From Rhizobiales bacterium GAS188 (GTDB taxonomy: Bacteria > Pseudomonadota > Alphaproteobacteria > Rhizobiales > Beijerinckiaceae): a stretch of 64,000 nt of DNA. The stretch is taken from positions 6,581,001-6,645,000 of the forward strand of contig FNSS01000001.1 of the NCBI GenBank assembly GCA_900104855.1, read 5' to 3'. Positions within the stretch are counted from its first letter, which is position 1. Every line of letters begins with the position of its first letter. Of the stretch, positions 27,364 to 37,621 are shown piece after piece. The notes below the pieces were generated by a model. The model saw only the letters and a list, made by a program, of their open reading frames with translations, did no database searches and was not told where the DNA came from. A program made the position numbers and the translations under genes.

Positions 27364-28355
27364 ATGTCTCTTCTGTCCATTCGCAATCTCACCGTCAGCT
27401 TCGCGACCCGTTCGGGCGCCTTCACGGCGGTCGACGGCTTCGACCTGACCATCTCGCGCGACGAGGTGGTGGCGATCGTCGGAGAATCGGGCTCCGGCAA
27501 ATCGGTCGCCATGCTCGCGGTCATGGGGCTCCTGCCCTGGACCGCGACGGTGACGGCCGACGAGCTGCGCTTCGGCGAGCACGACCTCTTGAGCATCGGG
27601 CCGCGCGAGCGGCGCAGCATCATCGGGCGCGACGTCACGATGATCTTCCAGGAGCCGATGTCCTCGCTCAACCCGTGCTTCACGGTCGGCTTCCAGCTGT
27701 CGGAGGCGCTCAAGACGCATCTCGATATCGACAAGCCGGCCCGCCGGGCTCGTTGCATCGAGCTCCTCGACGAGGTCGGGATCACCGATCCGGTGCGGCG
27801 CTTGTCGACCTTCCCGCACCAGCTCTCGGGCGGGATGAGCCAGCGCGTGATGATCGCCATGGCGCTCGCCTGCAAGCCGAAGCTCCTGATCGCCGATGAG
27901 CCGACGACCGCGCTCGACGTCACCATCCAGGCCCAGATCCTCGACCTTTTGCGGCGCCTGAAGGACGAGACCGGCATGGGGCTCGTCATCATCACCCACG
28001 ACATGGGCGTGGTCGCCGAGACCGCCGACCGCGTCATCGTCCAATATGCCGGCGAGCAGGTGGAGAAGCAGACGACGCGCGATCTCTTCCGCGAGCCGCG
28101 CCATCCCTATACGGCGGCCTTGCTCGCGGCCTTACCGGAACGCGCCGCCGGCAAGCAGGAGCTGCCCGCCATCCCGGGCATGGTGCCTGGCCAGTTCGAC
28201 CGGCCGCAAGGCTGCTTGTTCTCGCCGCGCTGCCATTTCGTCTTCGAGCGCTGTCGGGTCGAGCGACCGAAGCCCGCAGGATCCGAGCTCGGTGAGGCAC
28301 GCTGCCATACGCCGCTTGTCGGCGGTCAGCCGGTGGCCAAGGCGGAGAGCCTCGC

Positions 28356-28359
<4 letters not shown>
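27364..28359 (+). CDS. dppD: Dipeptide ABC transporter ATP-binding protein DppD
   Basis: A 331-residue ABC ATPase. Walker A is GESGSGKSVA, the signature is LSGGMSQR, and Walker B is LLIADEPTTALDVT, followed by the switch His in ITHDMG. The C-terminal oligopeptide-transporter extension has the Cys-containing GCLFSPRCHFVFERCRVE motif, which in relatives binds an iron-sulfur cluster. Start is uncertain: ATG 27364 gives the standard MSLLSIRNLTVSF, with alternatives at 27352 (GTG) and 27355; no strong ribosome site is visible. It pairs with DppF, whose start overlaps its stop. Confidence 0.92.
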
Positions 28360-29345
<986 letters not shown>

Positions 29346-29814
29346 CGATTGGACGGCTGCGTGGCGAGGTCGAACGCGAAAGCCGACCAAGACTGCGCGA
29401 AGGCGGCGATGCCAAGAACAGTGGTTGCAACAGTGGTTGCCGACATCTTGCGTCTGATCGCCGAACTACGAGTTCCAATCGCTGCTATTGCGCGCTGATC
29501 ATCCGGTGTTGCCTGACGGACTCGAACGGCGCAAAATCATGCTGAAATCGGCGTCATCCGGAGGAATATCGATTTGGCGCATGATCCCGAAAAAGAGGCC
29601 CACTCTTCGGATAAGTTCATGTGTCAAAACAAAGAGATGGAACTCCACGCCGATTCGATAGGAACGCATCGCGGCCGAGATCGATGAGGTGCGTGCGAGG
29701 CATGTGAGAAGAATCTGCCGGCGCGAGGTACTTCGAAAGAGCGAATGGCGTTCGCGTTCGCGGGGCCTCCGGGTGAAACATGTTCGTGACCGCGACGAGT
29801 TTTGAGGATTGCGC
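29346..29814. other. 469-base gap before the TIR gene
   Basis: No supported coding region. It holds a 12-bp tandem repeat, AACAGTGGTTGC, twice at 29417-29440, and a palindromic unit at 29577-29631. Base composition drops compared with the dpp genes. The promoter of the TIR-NTPase cassette is expected here; GAGG at 29804-29807 is the ribosome site of the TIR gene. Confidence 0.5.
29577..29631. repeat. Rhizobiales-type palindromic repeat
   Basis: The unit reads GCGCATGATCCCGAAAAAG, then after a short loop CTCTTCGGATAAGTTCATG. The outer CATGA/TTCATG and inner CGAA/TTCG segments can pair. Similar GCATGATCCCGAAAA units recur between genes in many Rhizobiales. Its presence marks the left border of the conflict-system cassette. 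Confidence 0.6.
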
Positions 29815-31374
29815 ATGACGGGCAGCAAAGCCTATGTCGAGGGGTTCGAGGCCGACGTCTTCATCAGCTATGCGCGCCTCGACGACAAACCGGTGCTCGG
29901 TGACGCCGAAGGCTGGGTGTCGCAGTTCCACGCCGAGCTCGTGAACCAATTGCCGGTGTATCTCGGCGCCGAAGCTGAAATCTGGCGCGACCGCGAGGAG
30001 ATCCGCAACAACGAGGATTTTTCCAAGAAGATCTCGCATCAGCTCGAAAGCACCGCGACCTTCGTCGCCATCCTCAGCGAGAGCTTCATCCATCGGGAAT
30101 GGTGCCTGCGCGAGCTCGAGGAATTCACAAATCACGCCCAACAGCGCTATGGCGTCTATGTCGACGGCGACAAGAAGCGCATCTTCAGCATCGAGCGCAT
30201 GCCCATGAGCCGGGACGTCTTGCCGAGCCAGCTCGAGGGGACCACGACCTATCGGTTTTTCGAGGGCGATCGGATATTGCGCCCAACCATCAATGCAAGC
30301 CATCGGGCCAAATATCTCGCAAGCGTCGAGGATTTGCTGATCGACATTTCGCGCGTGTTGAAGCTGCTCGCCAAGGCAGCCCGCGCGGGGGACATCGCGG
30401 CGGCGCCCGAAGAGCCGAAAATGACCGTCTATTTGGCTCAGACGACGTCCGAACTCGACGATCACGCCGCGGAAATGCGTCGCGACCTGACAGAACGCGG
30501 CTATCGCGTCCTGCCCGTCGGCGATCTGTCGCCGCGCAGCGCGCGCTTCACGGAAGAGGTGCGATCCTGCCTGGCGAAATGCGCGCTCTCGATCCACCTC
30601 GTCGGGCACGATTACGGCTTCGTGCCGGAGGGCGAAGCTTCCAAGTCGAACGTCTGGCTCCAGCACGAAATGGCGCTCGAGCGCGCCCAGGTATCGGATT
30701 TGCGGCCTATCGTCTGGGTCGCCGGCGGGGAGGCGGGCGATGCGCGTCAACGCGCGTTTCTGGCTTATCTCGAGGAAGATGACGTCGTGCAAAGCCACGC
30801 CGAGCTCTTGAAAAACTGCGGCTTGGAAGAGCTCAAGACAGAGACCTACGACAAGCTCGACCGTATTCGAAAAGACCGGGCGAAGGCCGAGCTCGAGCAG
30901 GCCGGCCCGGTCAAGGCGACTTTCGCTGGTCTGCGCCCGGCGCCGGACGAGCCGCCGATGATCTACGTCATGTGCGAGGAGGGCAGCCGGAAATCGCCAC
31001 CGCTCCTTGCAATGCGGAAATATCTTCTGGCCAAGGGCTATGATCCTGTCTTCCTCGAGAAGCTCGACGCAGAAGAACCGACATTGCAACAACACATCGA
31101 TAATCTGACGCTCTGCGACGCCTGCATCATTTATTACGACCAGAAATCGCCGGCATGGCTGGCGCAGAAATTGGGCGACCTTCGTAAATATCTGCGCGGC
31201 CGCGAGCGGCCGGTCATCGCCAAGGCCATCTACCAAGTGGCGGCTGGGGACGACGACGAGGCCATCGAAACGAATGCCGCGCTGGTTCTGCGCGGCCAAG
31301 GCGAGTTCGCGCCCGAGCACCTGCAGCCATTCGTAGAGCGGCTTGATGCCCTCTCGGGTCGATCGGTGTTGTGA
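29815..31374 (+). CDS. TIR-domain protein with two extra Rossmann-like modules
   Basis: A 519-residue cytosolic protein. Residues 12-150 are a TIR domain: the box-1 strand DVFISYARLDD, the loop E-I-W-R-D-R near 55-60, and SFIHREWCLRELEEF carrying Glu100, the residue expected to catalyse NAD cleavage in enzymatic TIR domains. Residues 203-330 form a second module starting MTVYLAQTTSELDDHAAEMRRDL, resembling DUF4062/TIR-like domains. Residues 380-500 form a third (IYVMCEEGSRKSPPLLAMRKYL) like the second TIR-like fold seen in such proteins. ATG 29815 has GAGG seven bases upstream. The stop overlaps the GTG of the downstream STAND NTPase, so they are probably made together. TIR enzymes in bacteria make ADP-ribose-type signals or deplete NAD on phage attack; that role here is inferred. 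Confidence 0.85.
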   Translation: MTGSKAYVEGFEADVFISYARLDDKPVLGDAEGWVSQFHAELVNQLPVYLGAEAEIWRDREEIRNNEDFSKKISHQLESTATFVAILSESFIHREWCLRELEEFTNHAQQRYGVYVDGDKKRIFSIERMPMSRDVLPSQLEGTTTYRFFEGDRILRPTINASHRAKYLASVEDLLIDISRVLKLLAKAARAGDIAAAPEEPKMTVYLAQTTSELDDHAAEMRRDLTERGYRVLPVGDLSPRSARFTEEVRSCLAKCALSIHLVGHDYGFVPEGEASKSNVWLQHEMALERAQVSDLRPIVWVAGGEAGDARQRAFLAYLEEDDVVQSHAELLKNCGLEELKTETYDKLDRIRKDRAKAELEQAGPVKATFAGLRPAPDEPPMIYVMCEEGSRKSPPLLAMRKYLLAKGYDPVFLEKLDAEEPTLQQHIDNLTLCDACIIYYDQKSPAWLAQKLGDLRKYLRGRERPVIAKAIYQVAAGDDDEAIETNAALVLRGQGEFAPEHLQPFVERLDALSGRSVL

Positions 31375-34300
31375 GCCGCTCTGTCGACGGAACGATCCAT
31401 CCGTTTCCCGGGCTGCGGCCGTTCGAGCCCGACGAAGGTGACCTGTTTTTCGGGCGCGAGGGTCAAAGCGAAGAGCTCCTGCGGCGGCTGGGTGCGAACC
31501 GGCTGCTCGCGATCGTCGGCGTCTCGGGGAGCGGCAAGTCCTCGCTCATCCTCGCCGGGCTGCTCCCCTATCTCGCAGGCGGCTTTCTGTCCTCGGCAGG
31601 CTCTCGATGGCGGACCGCGACGTTTCGACCGGGCGCCGACCCGATCGGCAACTTGGCTCGCGCCCTCAATGGTCCGGAAGCGCTGGGCAAAGCCTACGCG
31701 GATGCGGCGCAGGAGACCGACGAGGCCACGCGGATCGAGGTTCGCCTGCGGCGCAGCGGGCTCGGCCTGATCGAAGCGACGCGTCTCGCGCGCCTGGCGG
31801 AGAAGGACAATCTTCTCATCGTCGTCGATCAATTCGAGGAATTGTTCCGTTACGCGGGAACCATCGAGCGTGCGGACGACGCCGCCGCATTCGTCAAGCT
31901 GGTGTTGGAGGCGACCCGGCAGAGCGAACTGCCGATCTATGTGGTGCTGACGATGCGCTCGGATTTCATCGGCGATTGCGCGCGCTTTCGTGATCTGCCG
32001 GAGGCCGTGACCAATGGGCTTTTCCTGATCCCGCGCATGACGCGGGAGCAGCGCCGCGCCACGATCGAGGAACCGGTACGCGTGGCCGAGGGCAAGATCG
32101 CGCGACGGCTCGTCAACCGGCTTTTGAACGAAGTCGGCGATAACCCCGATCAACTGCCCATCCTCCAGCACGCGCTGATGCGCACCTGGGACCATTGGGT
32201 CGCCGCCAAGCGCGGCGGGGCGATGGACATCGAGGATTATGTCGCCATGGGCGGCATGGAGCACGCCCTGTCGCTGCATTCCGAGGAGGCCTACGCGGAA
32301 TTGGACGAACGGCGCAAGGCGGTCGCGCAACGGCTTTTCCGGTGCCTGACGGAGAAGGGGGCCGACAATCGCGAGGGACGCCGCCCGTCGAAAGTGGCGG
32401 TCATCGCCGAAGCTGTGCAGGCGAGCGTGGACGACGTCATCGGCATCGCCGAGGTTTTTCGCGAGCCTGGCCGATCGTTCCTGACACCGCCCGCACGACA
32501 GAAGCTGACCGCCGACTCCACGATAGACATCTCGCATGAGAGTCTCATCCGCGGATGGGACCGGTTGCAGAAATGGGTCGATCAGGAGGCCGAATCCGCT
32601 GCGATCTATAGGCGGCTGGCCGATACCGCGGCGCTGCATGTCCAGGGCAGGGCCCGCCTCTGGGACGATCCGGACCTTGCCGTCGCGCTCGCATGGAGCG
32701 CACGCGAACGTCCGAATGCCGCCTGGGCCCAGCGCTACCATTCCGGCTTCGACGCCGCGATGACGTTTCTGGAGGACAGCCGGCGTAAGCAGGAGGAGGC
32801 AAAGGCTCAGGCGCTTGCGGCCGCGCGGCGCGCGGTCGAGCTTCGCCGCATGCGTTGGGCGGCGGTCGCGGCGATTGTCGTCTGCGCTTTCGTATCGCTC
32901 GTCGCGGTGTATTCGTATCGGCAGAAATTGGCGGCCGAAGCGGCGCTGGCGGCGACGGAAGAGACGCAGAGGAAGGCGATCCTGGCGCAGCAAGCCGCGG
33001 AAATCTCCGAGCGCCGAGCCGTTGCGGCGCGACTAGCAGCCGAGACCTCCGAGAAGGATGCAATTGCCGCCCAAAGCGCCCTGCGCCGGGACGAGCAGGA
33101 ATCGCGCAAGCTCGCCGCTGAGGCGAGATCGCAGAAAGAGCGGGCGCTCGACCTGCTCAGGCGGACGATCGGCGCCGACAACAGCCGACGCAATGAGCCG
33201 GGAGCGGCGCTCGCCTATTATCGGGAGGCGCTGGCAAAGACCAGCAGAATGGCCGCCGCCGAGCCGTCGAATCTCGATCTCGTCGAAACGCTTGCTCTCC
33301 TCAACGCGAATATCGGCGCCGTCCTGCTCGGGCAGATCAAGCTTGACGAAGCTCTCACATCCTACAGAGCGACCCTGTCAAACTACGAAACGCTCGCCAG
33401 GCTCGCGCCCGAGGATTCGACCTGGAGGCGAAACATCGCGTGGAGCCAGCGCAAGATAGGCAATATTTTCGATCAACAAAGGAGGCCTGCCGACGCGACG
33501 GCCGCCTATCGTGAAAGCGCCCGCATCCTGAAGGCGCTGGTCGACGCGGAGCCCGCTAATGTGGCTGCGAGGGACGATTTGGCCTCGAGTGACGAACTGA
33601 TCGGAAGTGAATTTCTCAACAGCGGCGAATACGACAATGCGCTCACGTCGTATCGAGACGCGCTCGGGGTTGAGGTTGCGCTCGCGGCTCTGGAGCCGCA
33701 AAAGACGCAGTGGAGGCGCAACATCGCCTGGGACCAACGCAAGATCGGCGACATTCTGGACCAGCGGAAAAAGCCCGATGAAGCGATTAGCGTGTATCTT
33801 GAAAGCGTGGATGTCCTCAAAGCGTTGATCGACACCGCTCCCAAGGACCCCGATGCACGGCACGATCTGGCGCTGAGTGAAGAAAGCGCCGGCGGCGTAT
33901 TCTTCGATCGGAGCGATCTCGACAATGCGCTGAAATGGTACCGCGAAGCGCTCCAGACGAATATCGCGCTCGCCGCCTTGGAGCCGGACAAGGCGCAGTG
34001 GAAGCGCAACGTAGCGTGGACCCATCGCAAGATCGGCCAAATCCTGAACCGGCGAAGAAGCCCCGATGACGCGATCGATGCGTATCTCAAGAGCGCGGGC
34101 GTACTCAAATCCTTGATCGAGGTCGCACTTAAGGATGCCGACGCAAGGCAGGATCTGGCGCTGAGCGATGAAGGCGTTGGCGGCGTATTTCTGGACCGAG
34201 GCGATCTCGACAATGCGCTGAAATGGTACCGTGAGGCGCTCGACGCCAACATCGCGCTTGCGTTCCTGGAGCCGGACAAGGTGGAATGGAAGCGCAATGT

Positions 34301-36209
34301 CGCCTGGACCCACCGCAAGATCGGCGACATCCTGGGTCAGCGAAAAAAACCCGATGAGGCGATCGATGCTTATCTCAAAAGCGTGGCCGCCCTCAAATCC
34401 TTGATCGACACGGCGCCCAAATATGCCGAGGCGCGCCGCGATCTGGCGCTGAGCGATGAAAGTATTGGCAGCGTATTCTTGGACCGAGGCGATCTCGACA
34501 ATGCGCTGCAATGGTACCGCGAGGCGCTTGACGTCAATGTCGCGCTCACGGTCCTGGAGCCTGATAAAGCGCTATGGAAGCGCAACGTCGCCTGGGACCA
34601 ACGCAAGATTGGCGACATCCGGGGTCAACAGAAGAGCCCTGAGCAAGCGACGGCCGCCTATCGTGAAAGCGTGCGCATCCTCAAGGCGTTGGTCGAAGCG
34701 GAGCCCTCGGATTTGCTGGCGCGGGATGATTTGGCCACGAGTTATGAGAAAATCGGCAGCGCATCATACAACCGTGGCGACTACGACAATGCGCTGAGCT
34801 CTTACCGCGACGCGCTTGGGGTGGAAGTCGCGCTCGCGGCCCAGGAGCCGGGCAACACGCAATGGCAGCGAAACATAGCCTGGGACCACCGCAAGATCGG
34901 CGACATCCTGGGTCAGCGAAAAAAACCCGATGAGGCGATCGATGCGTATCTCAAAAGCGCGGCCGCCCTCAAATCCTTGATCGACACGGCGCCCAATTAT
35001 GCCGAGGCGCGCCGCGATCTGGCGCTGAGCGATGAAAGTATCGGCAGCGTATTCTTGGACCGAGGCGATCTCGACAATGCGCTGAAATGGTACCGCGAGG
35101 CGCTTGTCGTCAATGTCGCGCTCGCGGACCTGGAGCCGGACAAAGCGCTATGGAAGCGCAACGTCGCCTGGGTCGATCGCAAGATTGGCGACATCTTGGG
35201 TCAACAGAAGAGGCCTGAGCAAGCGACGGCCGCCTATCGCGAAAGCGTGCGCATCCTCAAGGCGTTGGTCGAAGCGGAGCCCTCGGATTTGCTGGCGCGG
35301 GACGATTTGGCCACGAGTTATGAAAAGATCGGCAGTGCCTCATACAACCGTGGCGACTACGACAATGCGCTGAGCTCTTACCGCGAGGCGCTTGGCGTCA
35401 ATGTCGCGCTCGCGGCCCAGGAGCCGGGCAACGCGTTATGGCAGCGCAACATGGCCTGGGACCACCGCAAGATCGGCGACATCCTGGATAGCGCCAACAA
35501 ATGGGAGGACGCCCTCGCTTCATATCAGCGGAGCCAGGAAATTCTGCAGCCGCTGAGGCTCACGGCGCCGGACGACATCGCGATCGCCGATGATCTGGCC
35601 TTGAGCGATGCGCAGGTCGGATATGCCTTGACCCTGCTTCACCGGATTGTCGACGCCCAGGACATCTGGAATAAGGCGCTTGAATTGAGAAAATGGCTTG
35701 TTGCCAAGGAGCCAGATAGCGCGCAACGGGAATATGACGTCGCCTGGACGCAACGTCAGCTCGGCAACAGCCTGATCGCCCTGAAACGGCCTACCGAAGC
35801 GCTCGCCCTTCTACGCGAAAGCGTGGTGATCATGCGCGCGCTTCCACTTGCCGATCCAGCTCATGCGGATTGGCGTGCCAATCTGTGGCGCGATCTCGGC
35901 GAGATCGCATGGACCGGACTTTTTGCCGGCGATCCCGCCGCGGCGCTCGACGCGGCGGAAGAAGTTATCGCCTCCTCGCAGAGCGACAACAGCAAGCTCA
36001 TCGCCAAGACCAACCGGGCGCATGCCTTGATGTTGCTGGGCCGGCTCGAGGATGCGCGTGTCGCCTATTTGGCGAGCAGAGGCCAGACCATTGAGGAGCA
36101 GGGGCCTTGGGAACAGGTTGTGAGCAACGATTTCGCGCTGTTGCGCGCCGCCGGCATCGAGCGGCCGCTGATGCGCGAGATCGAAGAGATTTTCGCGAGC
36201 TCCCAGTAG
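31371..36209 (+). CDS. Giant STAND NTPase (nSTAND1-like) with TM helix and TPR array
   Basis: A 1612-residue protein. Residues 10-330 are the nSTAND1-type NTPase: PFPGLRPFEPDEGDLFFGRE lead-in, Walker A GVSGSGKSS (50-58) and Walker B IVVDQFEELF around Asp153, then helical and winged-helix parts up to about 420 (PILQHALMRTWDHW, TIDISHESLIRGWDRL). A single membrane helix lies near 495-515, followed by an Ala/Glu/Lys-rich coiled coil to about 600. The remainder is a tetratricopeptide superhelix made of 96-residue units in exact 288-bp register. STAND proteins are switches that bind a trigger through their repeats and then oligomerise. GTG 31371 overlaps the TIR stop (GTGA). I infer that this protein senses and the TIR protein executes. 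Confidence 0.88.
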   Translation: MSRSVDGTIHPFPGLRPFEPDEGDLFFGREGQSEELLRRLGANRLLAIVGVSGSGKSSLILAGLLPYLAGGFLSSAGSRWRTATFRPGADPIGNLARALNGPEALGKAYADAAQETDEATRIEVRLRRSGLGLIEATRLARLAEKDNLLIVVDQFEELFRYAGTIERADDAAAFVKLVLEATRQSELPIYVVLTMRSDFIGDCARFRDLPEAVTNGLFLIPRMTREQRRATIEEPVRVAEGKIARRLVNRLLNEVGDNPDQLPILQHALMRTWDHWVAAKRGGAMDIEDYVAMGGMEHALSLHSEEAYAELDERRKAVAQRLFRCLTEKGADNREGRRPSKVAVIAEAVQASVDDVIGIAEVFREPGRSFLTPPARQKLTADSTIDISHESLIRGWDRLQKWVDQEAESAAIYRRLADTAALHVQGRARLWDDPDLAVALAWSARERPNAAWAQRYHSGFDAAMTFLEDSRRKQEEAKAQALAAARRAVELRRMRWAAVAAIVVCAFVSLVAVYSYRQKLAAEAALAATEETQRKAILAQQAAEISERRAVAARLAAETSEKDAIAAQSALRRDEQESRKLAAEARSQKERALDLLRRTIGADNSRRNEPGAALAYYREALAKTSRMAAAEPSNLDLVETLALLNANIGAVLLGQIKLDEALTSYRATLSNYETLARLAPEDSTWRRNIAWSQRKIGNIFDQQRRPADATAAYRESARILKALVDAEPANVAARDDLASSDELIGSEFLNSGEYDNALTSYRDALGVEVALAALEPQKTQWRRNIAWDQRKIGDILDQRKKPDEAISVYLESVDVLKALIDTAPKDPDARHDLALSEESAGGVFFDRSDLDNALKWYREALQTNIALAALEPDKAQWKRNVAWTHRKIGQILNRRRSPDDAIDAYLKSAGVLKSLIEVALKDADARQDLALSDEGVGGVFLDRGDLDNALKWYREALDANIALAFLEPDKVEWKRNVAWTHRKIGDILGQRKKPDEAIDAYLKSVAALKSLIDTAPKYAEARRDLALSDESIGSVFLDRGDLDNALQWYREALDVNVALTVLEPDKALWKRNVAWDQRKIGDIRGQQKSPEQATAAYRESVRILKALVEAEPSDLLARDDLATSYEKIGSASYNRGDYDNALSSYRDALGVEVALAAQEPGNTQWQRNIAWDHRKIGDILGQRKKPDEAIDAYLKSAAALKSLIDTAPNYAEARRDLALSDESIGSVFLDRGDLDNALKWYREALVVNVALADLEPDKALWKRNVAWVDRKIGDILGQQKRPEQATAAYRESVRILKALVEAEPSDLLARDDLATSYEKIGSASYNRGDYDNALSSYREALGVNVALAAQEPGNALWQRNMAWDHRKIGDILDSANKWEDALASYQRSQEILQPLRLTAPDDIAIADDLALSDAQVGYALTLLHRIVDAQDIWNKALELRKWLVAKEPDSAQREYDVAWTQRQLGNSLIALKRPTEALALLRESVVIMRALPLADPAHADWRANLWRDLGEIAWTGLFAGDPAAALDAAEEVIASSQSDNSKLIAKTNRAHALMLLGRLEDARVAYLASRGQTIEEQGPWEQVVSNDFALLRAAGIERPLMREIEEIFASSQ
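33345..35648 (+). repeat. Eight 288-bp units encoding TPRs in exact register
   Basis: The conserved codon run for D-N-A-L (GACAATGCGCT or a variant) falls at 33345, 33633, 33921, 34209, 34497, 34785, 35073 and 35361, exactly 288 bases apart. Each unit encodes about 96 residues with two TPR-like hairpins. A diverged ninth unit starts near 35652. Blocks of two units, 34323-34898 and 34899-35474, are nearly identical, with only scattered base changes, so the array has expanded recently by 576-bp steps. Confidence 0.92.
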
Positions 36210-36280
36210 CGGCCTTTGGGAGCGGAGCGACACCGGTCGGACTGCCGTAGCGGCCGACGATTCCAAACAGGGGGAGAGCC

Positions 36281-37621
36281 GTGACCGGCAGTTCAAGGTC
36301 GGAACGCATTGTCGGTTCAGCACTTTGGTCGGCGGCTGGTGATGCAGTTGGTTGGATCACGGAAATGGCCGACCCGGAGACGATCAGCTATCGGATCGGG
36401 GAGAGCTCGGTCAGTGCACCGATGGAGTGGACGCTGAGAGTAGGAGGGTGGCACGGACCGACATTGGTGCTTCCTTCCGGGAGCTACTCGGACGATACAC
36501 AACTGCGGCTCGCGGTCAGCCGAGCAACACGGGGCAATGGTGACTTTGACGTCGCGGCTTTCGCCAAAATCGAGTTGCCCGTCTGGTCGAGCTATTCGCT
36601 GGGAGCAGGCCGGGGCACCAGCGCCGCTGCATCGAACCTTGCCGAGGGTAGCGTAAGCTGGTTCTCCAATTTCTTCGGCGGGTGGGGAGGGCGTGGTTAT
36701 TTCCATGCAGGCGGGAACGGTGCGGCAATGCGCATCCAACCCCATGTTTGGAAATGCGATCCCGAGCAGCATGAAAAATGTGTTCGCGATGTTCTGAGAG
36801 ACGCAATCACCACGCACGGGCACCCAAGGGGTTTCTGCGGCGCCTTATTTCACGCGCTCTGCGTTGGCCGAGCCGTAGCGGCGCAAATGATCCCCGGCCC
36901 CGGCGACTGGATTGAATTCGTCTCGCAACTCAGGTCCATACCGAAACTGGTTCAAGCCGATGAGCAACTCGGACAATTCTGGCTGGGACCTTGGGAGGAG
37001 GGATTTGGATCGACCTTGGCCGACGCTGTCGCGGCTGAGGTCGAGTACGCGTTGGGTGCGATTGAATTTCTGAAGTCGAAGCCTTTCGTTGATCCAAGGC
37101 AAGCCTATCAGACAGCCTTGAGCCGGCTCGGTTGCTTTGACGATCAAACGAGGGGAGCGGGCTTCAATACGGCTCTGGCCGCGGCTGCGCTTTCCTATCT
37201 TGCAAGCGGGCTCAGCAACGAGGATGCGATCCTGCTCGCGGCGAATACGCTTGGCAGCGATACCGATACCATAGGCTCGATGGCTGGCGCGATCCTTGGC
37301 GCGGCAAGGCCTCATCCTTTGAAGTGGAATATACAGGACCGTGAATACATAACTGAGGAAGCAATTCGACTGTCGAATATCGCCGAGGGCAAGCAGGCCA
37401 CGTCATTCCAATATCCGGAGCTGAGGTCGTGGCGCCCTCCGATGACGCAAATCGATGCGGTTGGTGCGGTCGGGAAACAGCTCTGCCTTGCGGGGCTGGG
37501 TCCTGCCAAGCCAATCGGCAAGACCTTCCCGTCGAGCGATGGAAGGTGGCAGTGGCTGAAGTTGCAATTCGGGCAAACCGTGCTCGTGCAGCGGCGCGCG
37601 AAGCTTCGACAACTTATTTAG
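36281..37621 (+). CDS. ADP-ribosylglycohydrolase family protein
   Basis: A 446-residue protein of the ADP-ribosylglycohydrolase (ARH/DraG) family, which removes ADP-ribose from proteins, nucleic acids or small molecules using two Mg ions. Motifs present: G-S-A-L-W-S-A-A-G-D-A-V-G (12-24), SYSDDTQ (69-74) with the metal-binding Asp pair, GNGAAMRIQP near 145, and NTLGSDTDTIGSMAGAI (322-337) with the second metal site. All expected acids are there, so it should be active. GTG 36281 has GGGGGAG upstream. It follows the STAND gene by 71 bases on the same strand. Function in the cassette, by inference, is to reverse or limit ADP-ribose chemistry triggered by the TIR protein. GC content is below that of the core genes. 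Confidence 0.88.
   Translation: MTGSSRSERIVGSALWSAAGDAVGWITEMADPETISYRIGESSVSAPMEWTLRVGGWHGPTLVLPSGSYSDDTQLRLAVSRATRGNGDFDVAAFAKIELPVWSSYSLGAGRGTSAAASNLAEGSVSWFSNFFGGWGGRGYFHAGGNGAAMRIQPHVWKCDPEQHEKCVRDVLRDAITTHGHPRGFCGALFHALCVGRAVAAQMIPGPGDWIEFVSQLRSIPKLVQADEQLGQFWLGPWEEGFGSTLADAVAAEVEYALGAIEFLKSKPFVDPRQAYQTALSRLGCFDDQTRGAGFNTALAAAALSYLASGLSNEDAILLAANTLGSDTDTIGSMAGAILGAARPHPLKWNIQDREYITEEAIRLSNIAEGKQATSFQYPELRSWRPPMTQIDAVGAVGKQLCLAGLGPAKPIGKTFPSSDGRWQWLKLQFGQTVLVQRRAKLRQLI

Noticed and set aside
33345-35648. Possible assembly duplication rather than real repeats
   Set aside because: Units differ at scattered positions and keep the frame, and the flanking units diverge gradually, as in true TPR arrays; only exact copy number remains open.
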